Assembly: GCA_910583545.1 (NCBI GenBank)
Contig: CAJTXM010000015.1
Span: 1-49,995 of the forward strand
Direction of reading: 5' to 3'
Length of the DNA: 49,995 bases
Source of the DNA: an uncultured Christensenella sp.
GTDB lineage: Bacteria; Bacillota; Clostridia; Christensenellales; Borkfalkiaceae
The notes beneath the pieces were generated by a model that saw only the letters and a program-made list of their open reading frames with translations, did no database searches and was not told where the DNA came from. Shown here in pieces: positions 22,696 to 30,961 of the stretch. The translations under genes and the position numbers were made by a program. Positions within the stretch are counted from its first letter, which is position 1; every line of letters begins with the position of its first letter.

Positions 22696-23555
22696 TTGTT
22701 ACCCTTATAGATAAGATATCCCTCTAAGTTATCGTTTTCGGATACGGTGATTTCGGATATATGCAATTTTTGCAACAGTCTGTATAAAAAGAGCGTTGCT
22801 CCGCCTATTATATCGGCACGCCATACGACCATACCCGCAATTTTTTTAATTTGTTCCACGGGGAGGCTTAAAAACCTGTCGGCTAACGCGCCGACTTCCT
22901 GAGTAGTTAAAACAGTGCCGTGGGTGATTTTCGGATCGTAAACTTCGAGCTTATTCTTAACCGCGGAAAGAGTTATCGCGGTACCGCTTATGCCGTACAT
23001 ATCGTATGAAGAAGCATTGAAGTCTCCGTAAAGGGGAAGTTTTTCAGAGATATAATTTTCTATTTTAAGCCTGTCCCTGTTGCAGTTTTCAAGAATACGA
23101 ACCGCGCCTATTCCAACGCTTTTGCAATAAATTACGCTTCCACCACTTCTTACAGTCACTTCGCAGGAAGCGCCGCCCAAATCAATTATTCCGCCGTCAT
23201 CCGATCCGAGCGCGCCCAAAAGACCTATATCAGCCTCGGTTTCTCCGCTGATAACGTCAACGTCTATACCGTAGCGCTCTTTTGTATGTTTGACAAATTC
23301 CGCGCCGTTCGAAGCCGAACGAACCGCCTCTGTCGCAAAGACGTAAACTTTTTCCGCGCCGTCGCGCAACGCCTGTTTTTTGAAACCGTCGACCGCCTTT
23401 GCGGTGCGTATTATCGCCGTTTCGGTCAGTTTACCGGATATACCGAGCCCTTCGCTGAGACGCGCGGTTTCAACGCGCTTATATAAAGTTTTTCCGCCAG
23501 CCGTTAATGCAAGGCGGACGGAATTCGAACCGATATCAATTATAGCAATTTTCAT
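22692..23555 (-). CDS. Ppx/GppA-family phosphatase, short form
   Basis: 287 residues from the ATG of MKIAIIDIGSNSVRL; an upstream TTG start is less likely. The ASKHA ATPase-like fold shows phosphate-1 IDIGSNSVR, the catalytic region ISGETEADIGLLGALG, and phosphate-2 GIIDLGGASCEV. It lacks the C-terminal HD-type extension of full-length exopolyphosphatases, as is common in clostridia. It hydrolyses polyphosphate and/or pppGpp. In many clostridia it sits beside divIC and spoIIE, which matches this position. Confidence 0.88.
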   Translation of the reverse strand: MKIAIIDIGSNSVRLALTAGGKTLYKRVETARLSEGLGISGKLTETAIIRTAKAVDGFKKQALRDGAEKVYVFATEAVRSASNGAEFVKHTKERYGIDVDVISGETEADIGLLGALGSDDGGIIDLGGASCEVTVRSGGSVIYCKSVGIGAVRILENCNRDRLKIENYISEKLPLYGDFNASSYDMYGISGTAITLSAVKNKLEVYDPKITHGTVLTTQEVGALADRFLSLPVEQIKKIAGMVVWRADIIGGATLFLYRLLQKLHISEITVSENDNLEGYLIYKGNK

Positions 23556-23605
23556 AAATATAACCGACAGACGGATATGTTTCAAACCGTCTGATTTTGT
23601 AAGAG

Positions 23606-23863
23606 TTACTTTTTAAATATAAACCCGTATTTGTATGCAAGGTCTAAAAGTCCTGCTTCCGACTTGTAATACTCATAAGTGTCTTTATTTATCTGCGTCT
23701 GCTGATTAAGATACTCTATCTCTTTTATTATATCGTTCCTGGTTTTGGAGACGACTTTTATTTGTACTATCTGGTAAATTATTACTGCCGCAAGTACTGC
23801 AATAAGGATTATTACGTTGACAGTAACAGCCGCAATTATGCGGTTGCGCTTCTCATCGGTCAT
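23606..23863 (-). CDS. divIC: Septum formation initiator (DivIC/FtsB-like)
   Basis: 85 residues: a short cytoplasmic N-terminus, one membrane helix at about 13-32, then a coiled coil (KTRNDIIKEIEYLNQQTQI) and a C-terminal YKYGFIFKK segment. This is the FtsB/DivIC arrangement. It joins FtsL and DivIB at the division septum. It follows yabQ with an 11-nt overlap; yabP-yabQ-divIC is a conserved order in spore-formers. Confidence 0.88.
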   Translation of the reverse strand: MTDEKRNRIIAAVTVNVIILIAVLAAVIIYQIVQIKVVSKTRNDIIKEIEYLNQQTQINKDTYEYYKSEAGLLDLAYKYGFIFKK

Positions 23864-24209
23864 TGCACTTATCCATTTTCCTAGATTTAATATTATTATA
23901 CAACTTATTTACCGAAAATGCAACAAATATGTGAAAACTTTTTAAATATAATATTGCTCCGAGCACACAGCCGAGAACCATAAAAAGCCTGATATTTCCG
24001 AAGCCGAACAGAACAGAAATAAAAATATAGCTTGCGGTAAGAAACAGACAGTACAGCAAATCGCAGATTATAGTAAAAATTCTGTCTTTAACGGAATAAG
24101 TTTTTTTATCCACACCGCACACAAGACAGCGTGCAACGTATAAAACGTCATAGACCACTCCGCTTATAATACCGCAACAGGTGCAGGTTATAAAAATGAA
24201 TATTTGCAT
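23853..24209 (-). CDS. yabQ: Spore cortex protein YabQ
   Basis: 118 residues with four membrane helices and the characteristic GIISGVVYDVLYVARCL and KDRIFTIICDLLYCLFL segments. YabQ is made in the mother cell under sigma-E and is needed for cortex formation. The start at 24209 has AAGG 7 nt upstream. It lies between divIC and yabP but is parted from yabP by a 138-bp repeat and a hairpin. Confidence 0.85.
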   Translation of the reverse strand: MQIFIFITCTCCGIISGVVYDVLYVARCLVCGVDKKTYSVKDRIFTIICDLLYCLFLTASYIFISVLFGFGNIRLFMVLGCVLGAILYLKSFHIFVAFSVNKLYNNIKSRKMDKCNDR

Positions 24210-24229
24210 CAAAAGACCTTAATTATTAT

Positions 24230-24367
24230 TTTTAGCGGTGCAAGGAAAATCGCACTTTTCCGCAGCACGACACAATTTGTGGCTTCGCCACCTCAGCGGT
24301 GTGAATTCGCAAGATTATATACGTGTTTGCCCTTAATATCTTGCGAAGAGCGGCAGAGCCGCTAAAA
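24230..24367. repeat. MITE-like structured intergenic element
   Basis: 138 bp bounded by 9-bp inverted repeats TTTTAGCGG (24230-24238) and CCGCTAAAA (24359-24367). Inside are GTGGC/GCCAC (24279-24291), TTCGCAAGAT/ATCTTGCGAA (around 24306 and 24336) and AGCGGC/GCCGCT near the right end. It has no coding capacity. No target-site duplication is visible. It separates yabP from yabQ. Confidence 0.6.
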
Positions 24368-24410
24368 TCACGGAATATTTACGGCGCAGAATAGCCGTAA
24401 ATATTCGTGA
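24368..24410 (-). terminator. Hairpin directly after yabP
   Basis: A 17-bp stem with one bulge (24368-24385 with 24394-24410) and an 8-nt loop, starting 3 nt after the yabP stop. On the minus strand it is followed by TTTTAGCGG, a short T-run that is also the edge of the repeat element. It may terminate or protect the yabP transcript. Confidence 0.5.
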
Positions 24411-24412
24411 AC

Positions 24413-24664
24413 TTATTTGAACAGTTTGCCTTTGAGGCTTAATCCTTTTGCCATATAGCGTACGGAAGTAATTTCGCCCGTTGCCGCAAATGCTCCGCTT
24501 GTTTTTGAGAAGTTAGTTATCTTCATTCCGTTTCCCGACACAGCAATCCTTCCTCCCGAATACGAGAGCATTATCTGTTTATCTGAAAATGCGTCCACGC
24601 TGTCGATCGCCGTTGCCGTAATTCTTTTGCACTGTTCGATATTTACTGAATGAGGCGTATCCAT
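24413..24664 (-). CDS. yabP: Spore morphogenesis protein YabP
   Basis: 83 residues, all beta-rich, with the YabP pattern: RITATAIDSVDAFSDKQI, LSYSGGRIAVSGNGMKI, then FAATGEITSVRY. The YabP/YqfC family is expressed in the mother cell and is required for sporulation in B. subtilis. GGAG lies 5 nt before the ATG. The typA terminator lies just upstream, and a sigma-E-like promoter overlaps it. Confidence 0.85.
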   Translation of the reverse strand: MDTPHSVNIEQCKRITATAIDSVDAFSDKQIMLSYSGGRIAVSGNGMKITNFSKTSGAFAATGEITSVRYMAKGLSLKGKLFK

Positions 24665-24681
24665 AAAAACTCCTTTTGCAT

Positions 24682-24710
24682 AAAAAAATACCGCCCTTTC
24701 GGGTGGTATT
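24682..24710 (-). terminator. typA terminator
   Basis: Minus strand stem AATACCACCC (24701-24710) with GGGCGGTATT (24687-24696; one G-U pair), GAAA tetraloop, then T7. Confidence 0.9.
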
Positions 24711-24739
24711 AATATATGTCTGAAAATTTAAAGTTATGC
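24711..24739 (-). promoter_or_regulatory. Candidate sigma-E promoter for yabP
   Basis: Minus strand GCATAAC (24733-24739), 14-nt spacer, CATATATT (24711-24718). The -10 fits CATANNNT. The predicted start near 24704 is inside the 5' arm of the typA terminator. Confidence 0.45.
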
Positions 24740-24755
24740 GCTTATTATTGTCCGC

Positions 24756-26588
24756 TTAAATTAAACCTTTTTTGATTTTTGCGTTAGCCTTGGCACGCAG
24801 TTCGCTGTTTAATATGCGTTTTCTTATTCTTATGTTTTTGGGTGTGATTTCCAAAAGCTCGTCGTCGCCGATAAATTCAAGACACTCTTCAAGGCTCATT
24901 CTCTTGGGAGTAATAAGCCTCAACGCCTCATCGCTTGACGACGAACGGGTATTCGTGAGGTGTTTAGTTTTGCAGACGTTGACGTTCAGATCCTCGTTTT
25001 TCGGCGATTCGCCGACGACCATTCCTTCATACACGGGCGTGCCTGCACCGATAAACAGCGTGCCCCTGCCCTGAGCATTAAAAAGCCCGTAAGTCACGGC
25101 TTCGCCCGTTTCGAATGCAATAAGCGAGCCTGTGTCGCGCCTTGAAAAATCGCCTTTATAGGGCTGATATTCAAAGAATACGCTGTTCATTACACCCTCG
25201 CCCTTGGTAGAGGTAAGAAACTCAGACTTATAGCCGAAAAGTCCTCTCGCAGGAACGATAAATTCAAGCCTTGTACGGCTTCCCACCGTGCTCATATGCA
25301 GAAGTTCACCCTTGCGGTTGCCCATACTCTGGAACACGGCGCCCGTTGCGTCGTCGGGAACGTCGACCATCAGCTTTTCCATAGGTTCCATTTTGACGCC
25401 GTCAACTTCCTTGAACATAACTCTCGGAGTCGAAACCTGAAATTCGTAGCCCTCCCTGCGCATATTCTCGATTAAAATCGAAAGGTGCATTTCGCCCCTG
25501 CCGCAGACGCGGTAACTGTCAGCTGAGCCTGTTTCTTCAACTCTCAAAGATACGTCGCGCAGAAGTTCTCTGAAAAGCCTGTCCCTTATATGACGCGTAG
25601 TCACCATTTTCCCCTCTTTGCCTGCAAAGGGAGAATCGTTTACCGAGAAAGTCATCTCTACCGTCGGTTCGGTGATTTTTACGAATTTATGCGCCTCTAC
25701 ACAGTCGGGAGAACACACGGTATCTCCGATATTAATCTTTTCAAGACCGGAAAAACAGACGATATCGCCTGCTTTTGCGCTTTCGCACGGCATTCTCTGC
25801 AAGCCCTCGATCTGATAGAGATTTGCAAGCTTGCCGGAAACGTTCATATGGATATTGTTGTAGTTTGTCACAGCGACGTTCTGCCCCTGATTGATAACTC
25901 CCCTTTCTATCCTGCCGACGCCTATCCTGCCCACATAGTCGTTATAATCGATTGAGGATACGAGAAGCTGTGCAGGCCCCTTTTCATCGACTTCCATAGG
26001 CTGAATATGATTCAATATTGTTTCGAAAAGCGGAGTTAAATCTTTGCCTTCCTCGTTCAGATCGAGCGTAGCCGTGCCGTTTCTGCCCGAACACCACACG
26101 ACGGGGCTTAAAAGCTGGTCGTCGGACGCGTCGAGCTCTAACAAGAGCTCCAAAATCTCGTCCTGCACTTCGTTGAGCCTTGCGTCGGGACGGTCGATTT
26201 TGTTGACTACTATAATGAGTCTGTGTCCCATTTCAAGGGCTTTCTGCACGACGAAACGGGTCTGCGGCATAGGTCCCTCGGCGGCATCGACGAGAACGAG
26301 TACGCCGTTGACCATCATCATAACTCTTTCGACTTCGCCCGAAAAGTCGGCGTGTCCCGGCGTATCTACCACGTTGATTTTAACGCCCTTATAATGTACG
26401 GACGTGTTTTTGGCAAGAATGGTAATACCTCTTTCGCGCTCTAAATCATTACTGTCCATTACTCTCTCTTCTACCGACTGGTTGTCGCGGAAGGTATGGC
26501 TCTGTTTTAACATTGCGTCGACGAGCGTCGTCTTACCGTGGTCGACGTGCGCTATTATTGCAACATTTCTTAAATCGTTTCTTATCAT
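24756..26588 (-). CDS. typA: Ribosome-associated GTPase TypA/BipA
   Basis: 610 residues. Translational GTPase with P-loop AHVDHGKTTL, switch I RGITI, DTPGHADF, NKIDRP and SGRNG motifs, followed by domains II, III, V and the BipA-specific C-terminal domain (ending KRILNSELRAKANAKIKKG). TypA acts on 50S subunit assembly under stress or cold. AAGGA precedes the ATG by 6 nt. It follows gpsA by 30 nt in the same direction and has its own terminator. Confidence 0.97.
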   Translation of the reverse strand: MIRNDLRNVAIIAHVDHGKTTLVDAMLKQSHTFRDNQSVEERVMDSNDLERERGITILAKNTSVHYKGVKINVVDTPGHADFSGEVERVMMMVNGVLVLVDAAEGPMPQTRFVVQKALEMGHRLIIVVNKIDRPDARLNEVQDEILELLLELDASDDQLLSPVVWCSGRNGTATLDLNEEGKDLTPLFETILNHIQPMEVDEKGPAQLLVSSIDYNDYVGRIGVGRIERGVINQGQNVAVTNYNNIHMNVSGKLANLYQIEGLQRMPCESAKAGDIVCFSGLEKINIGDTVCSPDCVEAHKFVKITEPTVEMTFSVNDSPFAGKEGKMVTTRHIRDRLFRELLRDVSLRVEETGSADSYRVCGRGEMHLSILIENMRREGYEFQVSTPRVMFKEVDGVKMEPMEKLMVDVPDDATGAVFQSMGNRKGELLHMSTVGSRTRLEFIVPARGLFGYKSEFLTSTKGEGVMNSVFFEYQPYKGDFSRRDTGSLIAFETGEAVTYGLFNAQGRGTLFIGAGTPVYEGMVVGESPKNEDLNVNVCKTKHLTNTRSSSSDEALRLITPKRMSLEECLEFIGDDELLEITPKNIRIRKRILNSELRAKANAKIKKGLI

Positions 26589-26618
26589 ATATATGTCCTT
26601 CTGAGTGGTTGTTTGAGT

Positions 26619-27614
26619 TTATAGTTTAAATTCACTTTTTGTGCTACGCTCAAATAGCTTTAAAATTATATCCATACAGTGTTTTGCACCGTCGCCGCTC
26701 TCGAAAACGTGAGAGAGGAAACAGGCTTCATAGACTGCATTTGTTATAGGCAGATCTACACCGTACTTATCGCCGAGTTTTTTCATAGCCTTTGCGGTCA
26801 TAACGCCCTCGGCAAGTTTTTCGAACTTTGCACCGTGAGCCATCATTTCACCGTATTTTCTGTTGTGCGAATACTCGGAAAAGAGCGTCGTTTCGTAATC
26901 GCCTAAATGCGCAAGTCCGTAAGCCGACTGGAATTTTCCGCCCAACGCTTCGATTAATCTTCCGACCTCGTTTGCTCCCCTTGCCATAAGAGGGCCTTTT
27001 AAGCTGACGTAACCGCTTCCGTCCAGCACGCCCGCAGAAATACCCAGAACGTTTTTTGCGGCGGCGCCGATTTCCGTGCCTATTAAATCGTTTCCGTAGT
27101 AAAAACGTATAAGATTGCTTTTGAAACTGTCGGCAAGGTTACGCTTCAAAGTATCGGAAACGCTGTCTATAACCATACAGTTAGGTATACCCTGCACGAA
27201 AGCCTGAATATGTCCGGGACCAACCCACACGGCGATTTTATCTTCGGGAATTCCGCTTTCGGTTAAAACTTCGGAAAGGCGCTTACCGGTGCTTTCTTCG
27301 ATTCCCTTCATACATAACACAAAGGGCTTGCTCTTAACGTCGTACTTGATAATTTTCTGCATAAATCCGCGCAGACCCTGCGAGGAAATGGAAATTATTA
27401 TTATGTCCGCGCTCTCGACCGCGAACTGCAAGTCGCAGGTGAGCGTTATATTTTTGTCGAGCGAAACGTATTCGTTCCTGCCCGTATTTTTTAAAATTTC
27501 GTACGAATAGTCGCCTTCAGGCCCCCACGAAATTACTTCGTTTTTTAATACGGTTGCCTGATACCAGGCGATAAACGAACCCCAGCGCCCGCATCCTAAA
27601 ACTGAAACTTTCAT
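26619..27614 (-). CDS. gpsA: NAD(P)H-dependent glycerol-3-phosphate dehydrogenase
   Basis: 331 residues. N-terminal Rossmann motif VLGCGRWGSF; central CMKGIEESTGKRLSE and VWVGPGHIQAF; the GpsA signature EIGAAAKNVLGISAGVLDG with the catalytic lysine; and C-terminal AHLGDYETTLFS. It reduces dihydroxyacetone phosphate to sn-glycerol-3-phosphate for phospholipid synthesis. The GRWGSF dinucleotide motif and ARGANEVGRLIEALGG are typical. Located between the DJ-1 gene and typA. Confidence 0.93.
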   Translation of the reverse strand: MKVSVLGCGRWGSFIAWYQATVLKNEVISWGPEGDYSYEILKNTGRNEYVSLDKNITLTCDLQFAVESADIIIISISSQGLRGFMQKIIKYDVKSKPFVLCMKGIEESTGKRLSEVLTESGIPEDKIAVWVGPGHIQAFVQGIPNCMVIDSVSDTLKRNLADSFKSNLIRFYYGNDLIGTEIGAAAKNVLGISAGVLDGSGYVSLKGPLMARGANEVGRLIEALGGKFQSAYGLAHLGDYETTLFSEYSHNRKYGEMMAHGAKFEKLAEGVMTAKAMKKLGDKYGVDLPITNAVYEACFLSHVFESGDGAKHCMDIILKLFERSTKSEFKL

Positions 27615-27677
27615 TATAAACCTATAAAATTTTATTTGTATTTTAAATAATGCTTCGAGAATTACTTTGTTAAATAT

Positions 27678-28316
27678 TTACGGGGAAGTATATTCTTTCA
27701 ACTCATCCAGAAATTCTTTATAGTCATCATCAGACCAATAAAAAGTCAATTCTTCCTCGGTAAATTCTTCCGGAGTATAACGCATAAAATTATCGCCGAT
27801 GTCATATCCGAATTTTCTTAAAACGGCTTCTGCAAATTCTCTGAAAAACATTCCGATGCCGGTTATCACATTACCGTCCTCCACAATTCCCTTATGTAAA
27901 AAGTTTTCCTTTTCAATAAAAGAGAACGTGTCCGCCATCTGCATAAAATATCCCGAAGTAAATTTTTTGCCATTCAAAATGCCTGCCTTTGACAGTAACA
28001 GCGGAGATGAGGAAATTGCTGCAAAAACAACATTCGTATTGACTCCGCTTCTTAGAAAATCAATCAACTTTTCATCGAACAGCGCAGGCAGCGGATTTAT
28101 TGTCCCCGGCAGAATTACACAGTCATAATCCGTAATACTTGCTTCCGCCATAGTTTTCGTAGGCAAAATCCGTAACCCGTCTTCACTTCGGTATTCCCTG
28201 TTCTCGCTGGCAATAAAATCTATTTTCTCGCTGAACCATACCGTTAATGCAGATGTAAGGCAGGTTATTTCCTGCAAAGAAAAATCCGGATACAGTATAA
28301 CTGCAAATCTTTTCAT
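27678..28316 (-). CDS. DJ-1/PfpI-family protein without the catalytic Cys
   Basis: 212 residues from the ATG of MKRFAVILYP; AAGGA is 7 nt upstream. The longer frame upstream overlaps recR and is rejected. Fold landmarks of the class I glutamine amidotransferase-like DJ-1 family are present: VILYPDFSLQE, DYDCVILPGTINP, and the elbow VFAAISSSPLLLSKAGIL. The position normally held by the nucleophilic cysteine (AAICxGP) is Ser102. It may be a non-hydrolytic binding protein. It follows recR by 10 nt. Confidence 0.82.
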   Translation of the reverse strand: MKRFAVILYPDFSLQEITCLTSALTVWFSEKIDFIASENREYRSEDGLRILPTKTMAEASITDYDCVILPGTINPLPALFDEKLIDFLRSGVNTNVVFAAISSSPLLLSKAGILNGKKFTSGYFMQMADTFSFIEKENFLHKGIVEDGNVITGIGMFFREFAEAVLRKFGYDIGDNFMRYTPEEFTEEELTFYWSDDDYKEFLDELKEYTSP

Positions 28317-28326
28317 ATAAAAGTCC

Positions 28327-28920
28327 TTAAATCTGTTTACGTTCCAATAATGCACGGGATAAAGTAACTTCGTCTGTGTACTCCAACTCACTGCCGATAG
28401 GAATTCCGTGTGCAAGGCGTGTTACGGTAATACCTAACGGTTTTAAAATCTTTGCAATATACATTGCAGTGGCTTCGCCCTCGACGTCGGGATTTGTCGC
28501 CATTATAACCTCTTTGACGTCGCCTTCGTTTACTCTTGCAAGCAGTTCTTTTATTCTTATATCGTTAGGACCCACGCCGTCCATAGGACTGATAACACCG
28601 TGCAGAACGTGGTACACGCCCTTGAACTCGTGCAGTTTTTCCATAGCGATAACGTCCTTCGGCTCCTTGACCACGCAGATCGTTGCGCCGTCTCTTTTCT
28701 TGCAGATATCGCAGACATCCTCTTCTGTGAAGTTTCCGCAGACCCTGCAATAGCGGACTTTTTGCTTGCAGTTTATTATACTGTCGGCGAACGTTTTTGC
28801 CTCCGCATCCGTCATTCCTATGATTTTATAAGCGTAGCGCTGAGCCGTCTTTTTGCCGACGCCGGGAAGTTTGGAAAATTCGTTTATAAGTTTTCCGATA
28901 GGTTCTATAAAAATATCCAT
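28327..28920 (-). CDS. recR: Recombination protein RecR
   Basis: 197 residues. Helix-hairpin-helix LPGVGKKTAQRYAYKI, four-cysteine zinc finger (CRVCG... CDIC), TOPRIM domain starting ICVVKEPKDVIAMEK with GVISPMDGVGP, and C-terminal Walker-B-like ATNPDVEGEATAMYI. RecR forms a ring clamp that loads RecA with RecO (and RecF) at gaps. One nucleotide separates it from ybaB; dnaX-ybaB-recR is a widespread operon. Confidence 0.97.
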   Translation of the reverse strand: MDIFIEPIGKLINEFSKLPGVGKKTAQRYAYKIIGMTDAEAKTFADSIINCKQKVRYCRVCGNFTEEDVCDICKKRDGATICVVKEPKDVIAMEKLHEFKGVYHVLHGVISPMDGVGPNDIRIKELLARVNEGDVKEVIMATNPDVEGEATAMYIAKILKPLGITVTRLAHGIPIGSELEYTDEVTLSRALLERKQI

Positions 28921-28921
28921 C

Positions 28922-29278
28922 TTAAATCAAGCCCGAATTTGCAAAAGGTCCCATTTTTTCGTTATAAACTTCATCGGCTTTTTTATAGCCGTCGTTGATA
29001 GCCGCCATAATCAGGTCTTCAAGCATTTCGATATCGTCCTCGTCGGTGATATCGATAGTTTCCGACAGCTTGCTTCCGAACTCGATACCGTTGATTATTT
29101 TTTTAGCGTTCATATACACTACGACGGTTTCGTCGCCCTCTTCTCCGCCGCCTGAAAGTCCGACCACCTCGTATTCGTCAAGCTCTTTATTTGCCTCCTG
29201 CATCTGTTCCTGCATCTTCTGTGCCTGCTTCATAAGACTCTGCATATTCTGCATACCGCCGCCTCTGTATCCTGCCAT
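28922..29278 (-). CDS. ybaB: YbaB/EbfC nucleoid-associated protein
   Basis: 118 residues. A Gly/Met/Gln-rich N-terminus, helix MQSLMKQAQKMQEQMQEA, a beta-sheet with the acidic EEGDETVVVYMNAKKIINGIEF, then helix EMLEDLIMAAINDGYKKADEV. It forms tweezer-like dimers that bind DNA. It lies 13 nt after dnaX. Confidence 0.95.
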   Translation of the reverse strand: MAGYRGGGMQNMQSLMKQAQKMQEQMQEANKELDEYEVVGLSGGGEEGDETVVVYMNAKKIINGIEFGSKLSETIDITDEDDIEMLEDLIMAAINDGYKKADEVYNEKMGPFANSGLI

Positions 29279-29291
29279 AATAAACCTCCGT

Positions 29292-30959
29292 CTATTTTAT
29301 TTCTATATCTATGCCGTCGAAATTCTTTTTCAATTCTCTGACAGCCTTTTCCATTTCGCTTTCGCCTTTTTTTATAAGCCGGACTTCGTGCTCGCCCACA
29401 CCCAGCTCCAACAGCGTTTCCGATAAAAAGTTTGCGTTGTCCGTACGGGTGAGCCCTTTCATTACGGCTTCGCTTTCCGTCGTAAGTATCAGCTTGTTTC
29501 CCTCGAAGAAATTGCCCACGTCCATACACAGAGTAAACAGAACAGCATTCTTTCTCGTCGTGCGCAAAAGCCTTATAAGCTTAGCGAATATTCCGCCCTT
29601 TTCGCCATCGTTGAGAGTACGGATTTCGGGCGACGGTTTCGGCGCTCCGTCAAAGAGCGTAGGCTGACGTTCATCTTTTACGGGCGGTTCCTTAAAAGGC
29701 GAAGGCGCTTCGGCTTCCGCAATGAGCTCTTTTCTTTTCTCCTGCACCGTCTTTTTTTCAGGCTCGCAGGCTTTGACGGCAGGAACTTCCCTTATAACCG
29801 TAACCGAATTGTTTTCTATCTTTTTTTCAAGTGCGCTGATCTTGCCGATAAGCGCGTCTATATTGTAATCAGCGGAAGGCATAGCGCACTTTAAAACTGC
29901 CGTTTCCAAAGTTATTTTTGCGTTGAGTGAATACTTCGCGTCCGACTCAGCCTGAGAAAGTATCTCCGTGACGCGCAACAGCTTATGTCCGTCGCACAGT
30001 GATGAAAGCTCCGCAACTTTGTTATAGGTTTCTTCCGGAAGATTTACGATCTGTTTTGCATTTTTGCAGATTTTTACAATAGACAGATTGTTGAGAAAAT
30101 TCAGAAGGTCCCTGAACAGTACGCCTACGCTTTTTCCCGTAGACAAAATATCCTCAACCGAGCCCAACGCGGACGACGCGTCTTCCGTGACGATGCTTTT
30201 TAAAAGCGTACTCAGTGAATTGAAATCCGCGCTTCCCAAAACCTCGTTGACGTCTGCGTAAGTAAGCTTGCCCTGCGAATACGAAGCGCAGGTATCGGCT
30301 ATAGATAAACTGTCTCTCGCACTGCCTGCGCCTGCCCTTGCGATAGCGGAAACCGCCTCGTCCTCGTAGCTTTTGCCGACCTTGTCGTAAACCGATTTTA
30401 TGAGATTTTCAAGATCCTTTTGCGGAATCAATTTGAAATCGAAGCGCATACAGCGCGAAAGTATAGTTGCAGGAATTTTCTGCGGTTCGGTGGTCGCAAG
30501 AATAAACACCGCGTGCGCAGGCGGTTCTTCCAAAGTCTTTAAAACGGCGTTGAAAGCCGACGAAGTCAGCATATGCACCTCGTCTATGATATAGACTTTG
30601 TACCTGCCCGATACGGGGGGATACTGTACCTTTTCCCTGAGATCTCGCATTTCGTCGACGCCGTTGTTAGAAGCAGCGTCGATTTCGGAAACGTCAAGAC
30701 TTGCTCCGCTTTCAAGCGATTTACAGACTTCGCACTTACCGCAGGGAGAGCCGTCGACGGGATTTTCACAGTTTATCGCCCTTGCGAAAATTTTCGCAAG
30801 AGTCGTTTTGCCCGTGCCCCTCGGTCCGCAAAAAAGGTAAGCGTGACCTATTTTGCCCGTAGATATCTGGTTTTTGAGGGTGCGTACGATATGCTCCTGC
30901 CGTACCACCGCATCGAACGTCATCGGTCTGAACGTTCTGTAAAATGCAAGATATGCCAT
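29292..30959 (-). CDS. dnaX: DNA polymerase III subunits gamma/tau
   Basis: 555 residues. Walker A GPRGTGKTT (residues 45-53), zinc-binding cysteines (CENPVDGSPCGKCEVC), Walker B IIDEVHMLT, sensor and arginine finger LSRCMRFDF. The clamp-loader collar domain follows, then a Lys/Glu/Pro-rich linker and a tau-type C-terminal domain. The subunit organises the clamp loader and couples polymerases. It follows sigH by 2 nt. I did not detect a convincing programmed frameshift site for a gamma form. Confidence 0.96.
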   Translation of the reverse strand: MAYLAFYRTFRPMTFDAVVRQEHIVRTLKNQISTGKIGHAYLFCGPRGTGKTTLAKIFARAINCENPVDGSPCGKCEVCKSLESGASLDVSEIDAASNNGVDEMRDLREKVQYPPVSGRYKVYIIDEVHMLTSSAFNAVLKTLEEPPAHAVFILATTEPQKIPATILSRCMRFDFKLIPQKDLENLIKSVYDKVGKSYEDEAVSAIARAGAGSARDSLSIADTCASYSQGKLTYADVNEVLGSADFNSLSTLLKSIVTEDASSALGSVEDILSTGKSVGVLFRDLLNFLNNLSIVKICKNAKQIVNLPEETYNKVAELSSLCDGHKLLRVTEILSQAESDAKYSLNAKITLETAVLKCAMPSADYNIDALIGKISALEKKIENNSVTVIREVPAVKACEPEKKTVQEKRKELIAEAEAPSPFKEPPVKDERQPTLFDGAPKPSPEIRTLNDGEKGGIFAKLIRLLRTTRKNAVLFTLCMDVGNFFEGNKLILTTESEAVMKGLTRTDNANFLSETLLELGVGEHEVRLIKKGESEMEKAVRELKKNFDGIDIEIK

Positions 30960-30961
30960 TT

